Position numbers and translations under genes: made by a program
From: Lotus japonicus
Lineage: Eukaryota > Streptophyta > Magnoliopsida > Fabales > Fabaceae
DNA length: 64,000 nucleotides
Direction: 5' to 3'
NCBI RefSeq assembly: GCF_012489685.1
Contig: NC_080045.1
Coordinates: forward strand, 49,745,096-49,809,095
In this document: positions 46,290-57,425 of the stretch, piece by piece
How positions within the stretch are numbered: position 1 is the first letter of the stretch
Layout of the letters: each line of letters begins with the position of its first letter
The notes under the pieces: model-generated
The model's database searches: none
What the model was told of the DNA's origin: nothing
What the model saw: the letters and a program-made list of their open reading frames with translations, nothing else

Positions 46290-47990
46290 TCAATTTTTTT
46301 TATATCACATTTATGACATGCAATTTTTTTTAAAATATGCATAATGTTAATTATTCTTAAAAGATAATTATTTGTTGGTATTAATTCAAATGCAAATATT
46401 TGTATGCATTGATATTCCTTTTAATTGTTGGTATTTGCATTCAATAAGTTATAGTAAGATTCAATGAGTTGTCCACTGACTTAAACAAACCTATATTACA
46501 ATAATTATAACCAACACCTCAGTCAGAGATTTTACATGTGAAACAAAAATATCAGAAATCATGATGTAGATATAAACAACTATGGTTTAGCAATAAGAGT
46601 TTTAAAATTATACCTTTAATTTGAATATTGAAATTATTTGCGGGTCATTGCAAATTTTCAGGACGTTAAATGCTGATTTAAACCATCATCCGCATCTATC
46701 CTTCCCTTCTACTTTGAAAAGAAATTCCTTGTGGACTAAATCAACAATTTCTATTGGGGGGTGTTCTATGCAGCCGTTCTAGATTGTATTTTATATAAAA
46801 TGAAAAAATAAATATATTATGAATTAATTGAGAAATGTAAAAGTTTTTTTCATAGTTTGGGTTAGCCCTTACTGTGTTCTATTTATATAATTCTCTTTTG
46901 GTTTTCCAAAAAAAAGTATTTATTTTTAAATGAATATTTTCACGCTTTTCCTTTTTTCCACTATATATTGCTTTTTTTGTTGAACAAATAACATAAAAAA
47001 ATGGTCAAAGTTGCAGATCTAGTATTATCAGCACCATTTATCAACAACTTGTGCCTAATGTAAACAAAATTAATAAAATAGACTGAATGTTGATCAAATT
47101 AATTAATTTATGCAATTTTGGGCAATAATACTGTGCTCCGTCGGAGTATGTTGATGTGTGACATTCACAATCATGATAATACCAATCATCTGTGCTCACA
47201 ATTTCCTTAATTGCGGCATGTACAATAGATATTATACACTGTAGTAATAAATTAATGGTTTAAATATAAGTGTTTAGTAACCGTTAAATAGTTGAATTTC
47301 AATTTTTTAAATACGTTATTTATTTCTAAAAACCATTTTTTATCCTTTTTTAGATTGGTTATAATTTAATGTCTTAAAAAACCATTAAATACCTGTTTTA
47401 GAAATTTTTTTTAAGAAATAAATATAGTAGTTAATATTTTTTCCCATTGAGTAAAAATTAATCTATTTTAAATCTGTTCAAGATGTGTATCAAAATCTTT
47501 TTATTCCTATTATAATGTTATGATTTTAAAGCAATTAAAAATAAAGAAAGAGTATAAGAGTTTATGATATAAATTATTCGTAGTTTATCTCAATTTTAAT
47601 GTGTGATTACTTTCCTATGATAAATTATCAATTTAATGCATTTTTAAAAGTATTGAATAGGTGATTATACGTTAAAAAAAATAAAAACAGCTCATTATTA
47701 ATTTTATTCAATAATTATTTAATTTTGTAGTTAGTGTATCTAAATTTATATCCCCATTTTGTTTTATTTAATACACGTTTTGGGTAGTGTAATGCTAACA
47801 TTATAAGTTTTTTACTAAATTAATAAATGTATCATTAATACTAAATAAATAATATAATAGGTAATGGTTTAATTAATTCAATTATTGAATAAAAATTAAT
47901 GTCTAATAAATTAAATTAAAAGTGAGGAAAACATATTGATCTGCAAGAAACTAAATTTTTAATTTTTGTGCTTGGAAAAAGCTTTGGGAA
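46290..47990. other. AT-rich Helitron interior, no gene seen
   Basis: Very AT-rich sequence inside the decayed Helitron, probably intron or noncoding remnants of the RPA gene. No conserved frame. Confidence 0.45.
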
Positions 47991-49742
47991 CTCACCTTCT
48001 TCAGCAACTTTTAATCTTTCAATCAAAACGTTCATTACTTGAGTAGGAACTGCTTCACACTCAAATAATCCCAAACAAAAATTATGTTGTTATTGTCAAC
48101 TAAACTTGTTCAAAGTAATATGAAATCCTCACTACATACATACCTGTGTCTATAGCACACTGCTTGTGGAATGTTAGGATTGAACATTACTGTAGTGTTG
48201 TTTAACCCAGCAATTAGCTTATATTCCCCTGGAAAAAAATTTAGTCGTCGATTGTTATTCACAATTTGTACATGTTGGTTTATTGTATAAAAGTTTATGT
48301 TTGGTTGTTGACCAAAATAATTAAATGTACCTTGATATTTTGTTACTACTCCCAATAATACGATAATAACAACATGTTTGTTGTCTTCTTAATTTAGAAT
48401 TGCATCCAATTTGTTGACGAAGTTACCGTATAAAAAACATTTAAATTTTTTGCTGGAAAAAAAAAGAAATTTAATAATAGTGATTAAATTTATTTTCCTC
48501 GCTATTTAGAGAAAGTAATATTTTTAATTTGTTAATGCTAATAGCAAAGTTACCCTTGAGATTCGATTTCAATCTCTTTGCTTTTCGGCAGCACCCCGTT
48601 CCACTCATATCCGCTGTAATTTCCGACGTGAGTAACATCTGTTTTAATGGTGATGTCAATACCTGGAAGTGTTGATGTATGTGAAATTATTTAAATGAAG
48701 GTCTTTACTTGTCAACCAAGAACCGCTCATCAAACATCATGCACGTTTCAAACATCATATCACGCACAGGAATCAAATTTTCATAATATTGAACCATCCT
48801 TGTTCGATTTTACAAGTGTATCTTGTAGATATGCTTAGATGCACTAAGACCTCGGTAATTATGTCTTACCCAGAAATATTCAAAACGGTATACCAAGCCT
48901 TCGCTGATTCTTTTTGCAAAGCGTTCGGAAAGATTGCGCCTACACTGTGCATGGATTGTTTGTCCCTATAAATGGAGAAGTTTTATATCAATGTATAATC
49001 GTGAATTAAAGTAAAGAATTTGCCTTCCACCTTTTGGAATGATAGGAATAATTTGTCTGAAATCACCACCAAGAACTACAACCTTACCGCCAAATGGCTT
49101 ATCCATGTTGCTTTCACCTTTCTGTCTCATGATATCGCGCAAAGTCCTATCAAGTGCATCGAAACAATTCATATTTAACATTGGAGCTTCATCCCAAATG
49201 ATCAATTTGGCACGCATCAGTAAATTTGCTCTTAAACTACCTTGTTTGATGTTGCAAGTAGTTGTTTCATCAGTCTGCAATGTAATGCAAAATCTGGAAT
49301 GTGATATTCTACCACCGGACAACAACAATGAAGCAATACCACTTGAAGAAACATTCAGAACAATCATATTCATTGAACGAATAGGTGCAGATAAAGTATT
49401 CCAGACAAAAGTTTTGCTAGCTCCTCCATATCCATACAAAAAGAAAAATCTGCCACTGTCAGACAACACTGACTGCATTATGCTGTCATATACACCATTA
49501 TGTTATGATGTCATCATTGTTAGGTAGGATGCATGTTTAGCTGTCATTTCTTGTTTGTTGTAGTTAAGCTCATCTACTATGAACTTGTTTTGAAACTGTT
49601 CCACATCATCAAATATCTGGTAGGGCAGGCAGCTATGATCCTTTAGAGATTTGTCATTTCGTTGTAGTATTTTGTATATCTCAGCCAAACACAAATTTTG
49701 CAACTGGTCACCTTCAATATATAGATCTGAAAAAATTGGCAA

Positions 49743-51300
49743 AGTTAAATTTTAATTTGAAACCATTTATCATTAATTTATAAAAAAATTATAATATGCG
49801 TGTAATTATCAATTCTCAATTCATTAAAAAGTAATGTAGAAAAAATCCTTAAATTTGTATATTAAAATTTTGTTTAAATGAATGAGATATAGTAATTAAT
49901 GTTTTTTTCATTGTCTAAAAATCAATGACTAAAAATTAAATTATTTGAAAACCGTCGAATATGTATATTAAATATGGGTTTTATTTATTAAAAAGGAAAT
50001 GACTATGGTAGTTAATGTTAATATTGATTGATTGACATTCATTTATTAGAAAACAATTAAGTAAGTTTATTTAATCACTTTTTATAAAACTAAATTGGAT
50101 ATTAAATTTTACGGCTTTTTTCCTTGAATAAAAATTAATGCATTTACTAACACTAAAAGACATTGAATTCTAAACGCGTTTTTTAAAAGAGCAGTGCTAT
50201 TTGGTACGAAGGTCTAAGACACGAGAGTGCACGAGGAGCAATTAGTGGCGTTTTAAACCGCCACTAACTTGCGATGCCAGTAAAAAATTCAAATTTAATT
50301 CATTTTTTGTGGTTTAAAACCGCCACTAAAAGGCGGTGCTTTAATAACCGTATACATTACACATTTCTGGCGGTTTGAAACCGCCAGAAACTGCCTCGTG
50401 CTTGGTGCACGAGCCCCCACCTCGTGCCCCACAACATTTTCCTTTTTAAAATGAAATTAATATAGCGTTTATAAGTTATAATAATTTTGCATTCAAAACC
50501 ATTAAAATTTGTGTATTTAAACCGATATTTTTTATAAACGAAGAGGATATGTCATAGTTAATTTAATTTTGTCATCGTTGACAAAAATTAATCTATTTAA
50601 AATACATTAAATTGGTGTGCAAGAAACGTTTTCTTTTTACGGAACAAAATTTTGTAGTTAATGGTTTTTATTATTAATTGACCAATAATTAATGAATTTT
50701 AAAACCATTAAATAGGTGTATTGAAAAAAAAGTTGTTAAAAAGTAAAAGAATATAATACTTAATGTTTTGATCATTGACACGGAAATTAATTTATTTTAG
50801 ATACCTTAAATTGGTTTATTGAAAACATTTTTTAAAAAGTAAAAGAAACACAAGTCGTTATATTTTTGTATTTGCTGACAATTAATGTAATAATTATTGT
50901 ATTTAAAATTCATTAATTAGATTTATTAAAAACATTTTTTTAAAAAGGAAAAGGAACAAAGTCCGTTAATGTTTGTATTGATTGACAATTAATGCATTAA
51001 AAAATAATTAAATATCTTCCACTTCATTAAGAAACATTTTTTTTATTTAATATTTTTATCATTGAATAAAATTTGAATGTTTGTAATTTAATTTTATTTA
51101 ATGTCTAAGTAATTTTATTTAATATGAATATCATTAAGTCTTATACATTTTTTTTTCTTTCTGTTAGTCATGTCTATAGGGATGCTAATAATGCGGTGCA
51201 CACCATAACAAAGTATTTTGGGCGTTTCTCTGATAAAAAAATATAAAACAAAAGTCACAAAATTATAATATTTTGAAAACCTCGTATTTGAAGCATTCTT
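49743..51300. other. AT-rich spacer within RepHel
   Basis: Intron-like or inserted AT-rich DNA between the Rep and helicase portions. It contains the MITE at 50189-50442 and otherwise shows nothing recognisable. Confidence 0.45.
50189..50442. mobile_element. Mutator-type MITE with GGCGGTTT palindromes
   Basis: 254 bp flanked by a perfect 9-bp duplication TTTTTAAAA (50180-50188 and 50443-50451). The ends GAGCAGTGCTATTTGG and (reverse-complemented) GGAAAATGTTGTGGGG are only loosely inverted. The interior carries AGTGGCG-TTTTAAA-CCGCCACT and TGGCGGTTTGAAACCGCCA palindromes, and CACGAGG motifs near both ends. Confidence 0.7.
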
Positions 51301-53616
51301 CTTCTTTCATGCAAGATTCCATCAGCAAGTAATTTTCATTTAGCATTCCAAACCAAATCTGGTCTACGCATTGTGCACATGAATAACAAAGTAGCGAATA
51401 ACCGTCTTAACTGGTGACCAGAACCTAGTTCGCTTGATTCCTTAATTGCATCTATAAACTCGTTGTCATCAGCTAGCAACCCCATAGCATAACATGCATC
51501 TCAGAATGTTTCAAATAGATTTCCATGAACTGTCTTCACATCATCAGAGCTCGTACATCCTTTCTGGATAGTGAGCAATAGTCTCATGTAGAAAATTTCT
51601 CCTCAACCAGGAGGAATATAAGTCAACCTTGCGATTATGAAACCTTGTTTTCTGACTTTCCGTAACCTTGCATCATGGTCGTAAACGAACATTTGAGGAA
51701 ATTTTGAATAGGTTAGATTTCGACCAGTTGAATATTTTTTGTTTGCTTCAAACCATGCTAAGAACATGAACATGGTATCCAGATTTTCATTTCTTTCAAC
51801 AACTCTATCAATTCATTCGTAATCCTTGAACATAATTGACTGCTCATTAGGTAAATGGAAGGCTAGCCAATGAACTGGGGGCCACTTGTCATGAATATAG
51901 ATTTGAAAAATTTTCCACACTGCTTCACATGGAGATAAGTACCTGCAGTCATAATACTGTTTTATCTCATATACTACTTCATCTTCGTTTGTGTCTTTAC
52001 CACGATGAGAAATTTCAACCGAAACTCGATCAGGAACCTTGTTCACATACTTGAACAAATATTTTATTGCAATATTCAACGTTGATATGGGCCTGGTACC
52101 TAATAAGAAGTTGTGGGTCGTAAGACACCACATATCTATTATCCAAATTGGCCCCTTTATTGTGTAGAGTTATTACAGTTTGCCTTCTCTCATACTTTGG
52201 ATACCCTTCCTCGTCAATCCTTGTTGAATCTTCATTGTCCTTTGGGAAAAATTTCTCACAACGCCCAACTTTCATACATGGAGAAGACTTGTTTTCTAAA
52301 CCGCATGGTCCGTGCATCATGAAATTGGAAACAACATTTGATAAAAAATGATACAATGTAACTCTGCTGATTTAATTTTGTCAATGTCGCTCCTTGTTCT
52401 CAATTTTTCACTTTCTAACACCAAATCAGGATATAAGCATGAGGTAGTCATCTTTTTTGAAACTCAACTATATTAATACCTGTAATAAATTTATTTATTT
52501 ATTATTATCTTAATTACGTGAAAGCAATGACTAAATATAAATTATTTAAAACATAAATGCATTTATAAATTAGTAATAGAAAATTTAAAATATAGCATAA
52601 TTTCATCTAGACATTAATGCATTTTATATCATGAACCGTTTTTTTATTTATAAATTTTGTATGTGTTTAACTAAAATTAATATTTGAGAATTTAATAATT
52701 AGCATTAAAAATTATTATAATAACAAATTAAAAAATAAAATATCTAGTAAAATAGAAGATATAATTTATTAATTAGTCAAAATCAACATATTATGTATTT
52801 CATTTAATTCAACTTCTTACTTTTATTTACTATTGATGTTTGTCAAAGTTAACTATTTGAAACAGTATGAAAATCAAACTTGCATTTTAAAAATAATTTT
52901 TTATAAAAAAATATCATTTATGAAATTTATGAATTGATTAAAAATTAATGTATTAAACTATCATTAATTTTTCGTATTTAAAATAGTTTTTTTATAAAAG
53001 GAAATTAATTCAGAATTTATTAGTTTAAGATATTTGACTATAATACAAATTTGAAATAATCATTAAATAGTTTGAGTCAATAGGATTTTTAAATGAGTTT
53101 CGAATATAGCATTTCTTGTGAATGCATGCATTAAATGTCTAATAATAATTGTCCAAAAATTAATGTAATTAAAAACAATTAAATAGGTTAAAACTTTTTT
53201 TTTAAGAAAGGATTTTAGTATTTAATGTTTTTACCATTGACTAATCATGAGGTAATGATTAAACGTTTTTACCATTGACTAATAAGAATTAGGTAAAATC
53301 ATAGGAGTTAATGATATTAATATTTTGACTAACATTAATTTTTATGATATTTGAATAAATTTAAATTTTGAAATAATCATTACATCATTAAATAAGTTAT
53401 TTCAAAAGGTTTTTATCAAAAGTTTCGAGTATAGCATTTTTTTTATTCATAGCATTTAATGGCTGTCTAAAAATTATGAGGAAATAAGTAGATTAAAATA
53501 AAACGAAGATTTTGAAGCAATCACCTGCGAGAACCTCTCCAAATATTCGTTCCTTCTTTAAATCATTCATTAGATTGCCAAGTTTCATTTTGAAAACTCG
53601 GGAGACGATTGATGAC

Positions 53617-54477
53617 CCGGGATTAAATGCTATTTTTCTATATAATTTTCATGCATTTTAATATATTATTTAGGATATTTTAGTCATTTTAGGTCACTTT
53701 AAGATTATTCCATGCATTTTATTATTTTTATGTGTTTTTAGTATTTTCTATAATTTTTATTTATATTTTATTAGGATTTTCGGATTAATAAAGAGGAGCT
53801 GGTCTGGCACTGATAGTCCATGGAAATTACCATGCACGCACATGAAATCTAACGGCTTCTGTGTCCATCCCTGCCATGTGGGGCGATCAGGAGGGAGCTC
53901 CACCATAAGGCCGTTGTCCGCGACACGTTGGATCTCACACTTAAGTTTAGCCCAACCACTAGCTGACACGTGGCAGGAGCATTAAATCAACTTTTCCAAT
54001 GATGGCCTGACAGAGATTGGACGGAGGGGTTGGAAAAGTAATAACATATACTCCCTCCATTCCAAAACTATTGTAGTTTTAGCTTTTTTGTTTTGTTCCA
54101 AAACTATTGTTGTTTTACATTTTCAAAGCATTTTATCTCATTCTCTTCCATTCATGCCCTCATTTAATATTGTATCTCCCAAGTACCACCTCTTATTTCC
54201 ACCAATCACAATTCTCTCAAATTAGTTGACCAATGATTTTCATTCTCTCTCTTTCATATAACTCATATTAAATAAGGGTGTTTCAGTCAAATTATAACAT
54301 CAAGTAATAAACTCTTAAACTTTGTGAAAAATCTAAAACTACAATAGTTTTGGAACGGAGGGAGTATTAGGTTTTTCTTGGGCTTAGGAAAAAACGAGAT
54401 TGAACAAGAGATAATATATATTGGCATGATGTGAATGTGAGGGGGGAAGAACGGCAGCATCAGTAGGTTATAATATA
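53617..54477 (+). mobile_element. probable LTR fragment of a Gypsy element
   Basis: TGATGACCCGGGATTAAATG at 53617 looks like the 5' border of a legume LTR. It runs through repeated ATGCATTTTA motifs and a GC-richer block (53800-54000) and is interrupted by the Stowaway MITE. No 3' border or second copy was found. Confidence 0.4.
54051..54364. mobile_element. Stowaway MITE (Tc1/mariner), TA TSD
   Basis: 314 bp beginning CTCCCTCCATTCCAAAACTA and ending with the inverted AACGGAGGGAG, flanked by TA on both sides (54049-54050 and 54365-54366). This is the canonical plant Stowaway terminus. Confidence 0.93.
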
Positions 54478-54604
54478 CTAGGATTATGCCCGTTACTCGT
54501 GCGATGCACGGGAATATTTTTTTACAAACTTTATGATAATTACAATTTTTATATATTCAGTATATATATAATTATGTAATAATGTATATAGTTATCTATA
54601 CAAT

Positions 54605-54745
54605 TTTTTTATAGGCAAATGTTAGTTGTTAGTAATATTAGTAAATTAGTCCTCTTCATGGTTCGAAGTTTGGTCTCTTCACCCTTCAACCCACCCAGCC
54701 CTTATGTCTCTAACTTTTACCACTTGAGCTATCATTCAGAAACTA
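54605..54745 (-). mobile_element. tRNA-derived SINE
   Basis: Minus strand: A box TAGCTCAAGTGGTAA, B-box region ACTTCGAACCATG, tail ACTAACAACTAACATTTGCC and A-rich end. Same family as 43931. Confidence 0.75.
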
Positions 54746-54769
54746 ACTTACTATACAATGATAATTTAA

Positions 54770-54813
54770 GATAAGAGACTAATTTACTTACAACTAATAT
54801 TTGCCTAAAAAAA
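54770..54813 (+). mobile_element. SINE 3' tail, opposite orientation
   Basis: GACTAATTTACTTACAACTA then ATATTTGCC and an A-run: a tail-only copy in inverted orientation 25 bp from the previous SINE. Confidence 0.55.
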
Positions 54814-56059
54814 TTACTTATACAACGATAATCAACTTTCTTACAAATTAATGCTTGAGGAGTTGAGACCGTATTTGCGTTTGGAAGCTAACTATGTATA
54901 AGGGGAGTTATACAACGACATAGTGGTGATAAAAGATGATCAACATATATTTGGGCATAGTATATTAGACAATTAAAAAGACATTCCCTAAAAATATTAC
55001 TCCATCATATGAAAAAAATTATTGTTAAATATAAGTCCATTTATAATATTTAAGAAGCATTAATTTTTTTTTCAAATTTACATTCATATTATAGAAAATT
55101 AAATAAGGGTAATGCAAATTTATTGTGAGTAACTATTTTTATTAATCTAATAAAATTATGTAAAAGTAACTTATATATAGGAACGGGTTAGGTATGATAA
55201 GTGAACTTAATGACAAAAACCTCTAAATATAGTGATTAATAGAAATAGAAATACAAAAGATTTGCTCAAATATAGGTGCAAAAAATATTACAAAATTATT
55301 CCAACTAATTATTGTAGATCTTTTGAAGAATGAAATAATTTACTTTCAATTAATAATTATTGTAGATTGTGAGACTATACAATTAAGTGTTACGTGTTTT
55401 ATGTTTATCTCACATGGGCATGGCACCATGGAACACTTAAAAAAATATAAGTAGACTCAATAATTACTTTTTTCAATATTAAACAGAAAATTAGATTATG
55501 ACAAATGGAGGAAAGTATATTTGTGTGCCAAATATTAATTCATCTTTTTAATTGCTCTAAGATGTTTTCATATATGTAACACCCCGATTTCGGTGGCGTC
55601 ACTTTAGTAACCAAAGAAATAACTTAAGCGGAAAAACGTGAATTATTTTTTTTTAATAATAAAATGAAAGACTGAAAGAAAATAAACTTCTCGACAAAAG
55701 GTAAAAGAAAACTAATATACATCTACATAAATATATACATGCCCACACTAGTACCAGCCACATCGCGAGTAACCTCAAGCGACGGGTGACGGAAGAAAGT
55801 AACGCCCGAAGGCAATATGTACAAACCAAGGTAACCTGTGTCCGCAACACTAAACCTCAAAACTGAGAACGAATTGGCCCAGTGGCCTGAGAAAAGACCC
55901 CTAAGTCCAACCAGCTCTCTGTGATCTTCATAAGAAAACCACACAAAAAGCTACCGGCAGGAAAACTACCCTGTCCCAAAACTGAAAGCACGACGGTCAG
56001 AGCATCGACACTACTCCTACACTAATCCCCACTCGAGGAGCCCACACTAACACTCGATC

Positions 56060-56572
56060 CTACATGCTAGCGCGGTCGTCGTCCGAATCTGCATCCAGGA
56101 CGACTAGGTCGACATACACAACACTACCCTCTCTGTCCACCCTGATGCGCTCCTGCACTGGCCTATTGGGCTCGGGGCCCGGAACAAGATCCTCGATGAC
56201 AGCAGCTACAGACGGACTAGACTCCGTCGAGAACCCACCCACTGGCACCTCCTCAGAGGGGTCCTCATCATCCGAAGATGATGGTGGTGGTGGTCCTCCC
56301 AGGCCGGGTCCACAATGCACACCAGGCGGCAGGTTGAAGCTCACTATGTGTCTCCGCAAGCGTCCGAATCGGTCAACACGGTCCTCCATGATCCGACCGG
56401 TGTAGGTCGCACGGTGGCCTATGGGGTCGACCACCCATGCACCTGGGTCGTCCTGATCAAGCATCTCGTACCTGGTCCCCCCCGAGGGGCTGACCATCGT
56501 AAACCAATCCGCCATACTCATCTGACAAATGGCGTAGTCCGCCCAAACACACACAGCAGACGCGAGGGTCAA
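56060..56572 (-). CDS. hypothetical 170-codon frame inside the LTR
   Basis: Uninterrupted frame on the same strand as gag-pol. The product is acidic, with SPSGGTRYEMLDQDDPGAWV near residue 30, a basic RFGRLRRHIVSFNLPPGVH segment, a PPPPSSSDDEDPSEE low-complexity stretch and a VVYVDLVVLDADSDDD end. I do not recognise a family. The local GC content is much higher than in the rest of the LTR. It may be a real element-encoded accessory protein, a captured host fragment or a chance frame. Confidence 0.4.
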   Translation of the reverse strand: MTLASAVCVWADYAICQMSMADWFTMVSPSGGTRYEMLDQDDPGAWVVDPIGHRATYTGRIMEDRVDRFGRLRRHIVSFNLPPGVHCGPGLGGPPPPSSSDDEDPSEEVPVGGFSTESSPSVAAVIEDLVPGPEPNRPVQERIRVDREGSVVYVDLVVLDADSDDDRASM

Positions 56573-57195
56573 CTCAAAAGAATTATATAAATGATAAAAC
56601 CAGATATAATATAGGATAACAAATATTTGCCTCTCAGGCTTATAATTTTAGGGATGACTTCCTAGGGTTGCAAGTATCATAATGAATATAAGAAATCATA
56701 ATAACAAATAGCATGCCTCAAATATGATAAACAGGTACCAATCACACTCAGCAACTAAGTCAGCATGTATGTTGCATGAAATGCAATGCTGGGTAACAAA
56801 ATGCATTCCGGAAGAAGGATGGACATCAACGAGGCGGCCCTAACACCAGCCACGGTGGGTACCTTCCTGCTCGCGTGTCTCTTACACCACACAAAAGTAG
56901 TCAGATCAGCAGTGAACCCGTAGGTCTGCCATTCCATCTGCTACTGAGGACCACCGTAGTGTCCTAAATATGGAAATCCGGGTCTTATGACCATTTTGGA
57001 ATCCACCGAGGTCCGGTATCACGCCGTGTATTAACCTCAAAATGAGTGCATGAATGCAAGTGATTAGCCAAACAACGTCTCCGACCTCACCCGACACGTC
57101 GCCACGTGTTCTAAATAACTTAAAGTCTCTAAAAAAAATACCCTAAGGCAAATGTCGATTCTGCGACAAAATGAATTAATCAAAAGAAGAAGAAG

Positions 57196-57425
57196 ATACT
57201 TTGGAACTCATGGTTCCCGGCTAAACTTTAGATAGCCAATCAATAAACTGCTCATCGAGCGAAAAGGTACCGAAGTACTTGGAAACTTATAGTCTCCGGC
57301 TAAACTTTAGATAGCCAAACATTAAACTGGTCATCGAGCGAAAGAGTACGATTTGTACTTGGGCTAAACTTTAGATAGCCAAATAATAACCTGCTCATCG
57401 AGCAAAAGAGTTTCAACATACTCGA
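57196..57425. repeat. ~75-bp tandem repeat in 3' LTR
   Basis: Three copies sharing GGCTAAACTTTAGATAGCCA and CTCATCGAGC[GA]AAA. The first motif also contains a short inverted repeat (GGCTA...TAGCC). Confidence 0.9.

Larger units (their letters stand above)
44928..48970 (-). pseudogene. Helitron RPA-like protein remnants
   Basis: Scattered exons of a replication protein A-like (DUF223/OB-fold) protein. 48790-48965 encodes IHAQCRRNLSERFAKRISEG and YFWVRHNYRGLS; 48560-48660 encodes GYEWNGVLPKSKEIEIE; 48110-48355 encodes LGVVTKYQGTF and RRLNFFPGEYKLIAG; 44928-45140 is the charged C-terminal tail (KRRSDEGSIPEDVGNTDAEM). Frames shift between pieces and some splice sites are unclear. A retro-insertion (45223-46272) separates the tail from the rest. 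Confidence 0.6.
48966..53610 (-). pseudogene. Helitron Rep/helicase (RepHel), degenerate
   Basis: Pieces in order: 53523-53605, FKMKLGNLMNDLKKERIFGE (Helitron_like_N); 52430-52475, the HUH nuclease motif, here broken; 52030-52356, FMMHGPCGLENKSSPCM and ALDNRYVV-like NLDNRYVVSYDP; 51813-52133, KYLFKYVNKVPDRVSVEI and CRYLSPCEAVWKIF; 51300-51810, linker (ANKKYSTGRNLTYSKFPQMF); 49503-49742, helicase N-side; 48966-49478, Pif1-type helicase with GYGGASKTF, LIIWDEAPM and GGDFRQI. AT-rich introns or insertions lie between. RepHel nicks and unwinds DNA for rolling-circle transposition. The C-terminal half of the helicase is missing, with RPA-like sequence starting directly after it. Confidence 0.85.
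44432..53620 (-). mobile_element. decayed autonomous-type Helitron (Rep/helicase + RPA)
   Basis: The 3' end on the minus strand is at 44432: a hairpin CCCCGTCCAAGGCACGGG followed by TCATAAACTAG, then T. Moving right are remnants of an RPA-like gene (44928-48970) and a RepHel gene (48966-53610), both on the minus strand in the usual plant Helitron arrangement. The 5' end was not found; the coding remnant stops at an LTR-like sequence at 53617. Later insertions inside include a GC-rich retro-insertion (45223-46272) and a Mutator-type MITE (50189-50442). The gene remnants are full of stops and indels. Confidence 0.8.
54478..55560 (-). mobile_element. Helitron with 3' end at 54478
   Basis: On the minus strand the sequence ends with a hairpin CCCGTGCATCGCACGAGTAACGGG-like region (shown here only as CCCGTGCATCGCACGAG) followed by CATAATCCTAG and T. 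The element extends rightward to an unresolved 5' end, at most to the Gypsy LTR at 55575. The interior is noncoding and AT-rich and includes SINE copies. Confidence 0.65.
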
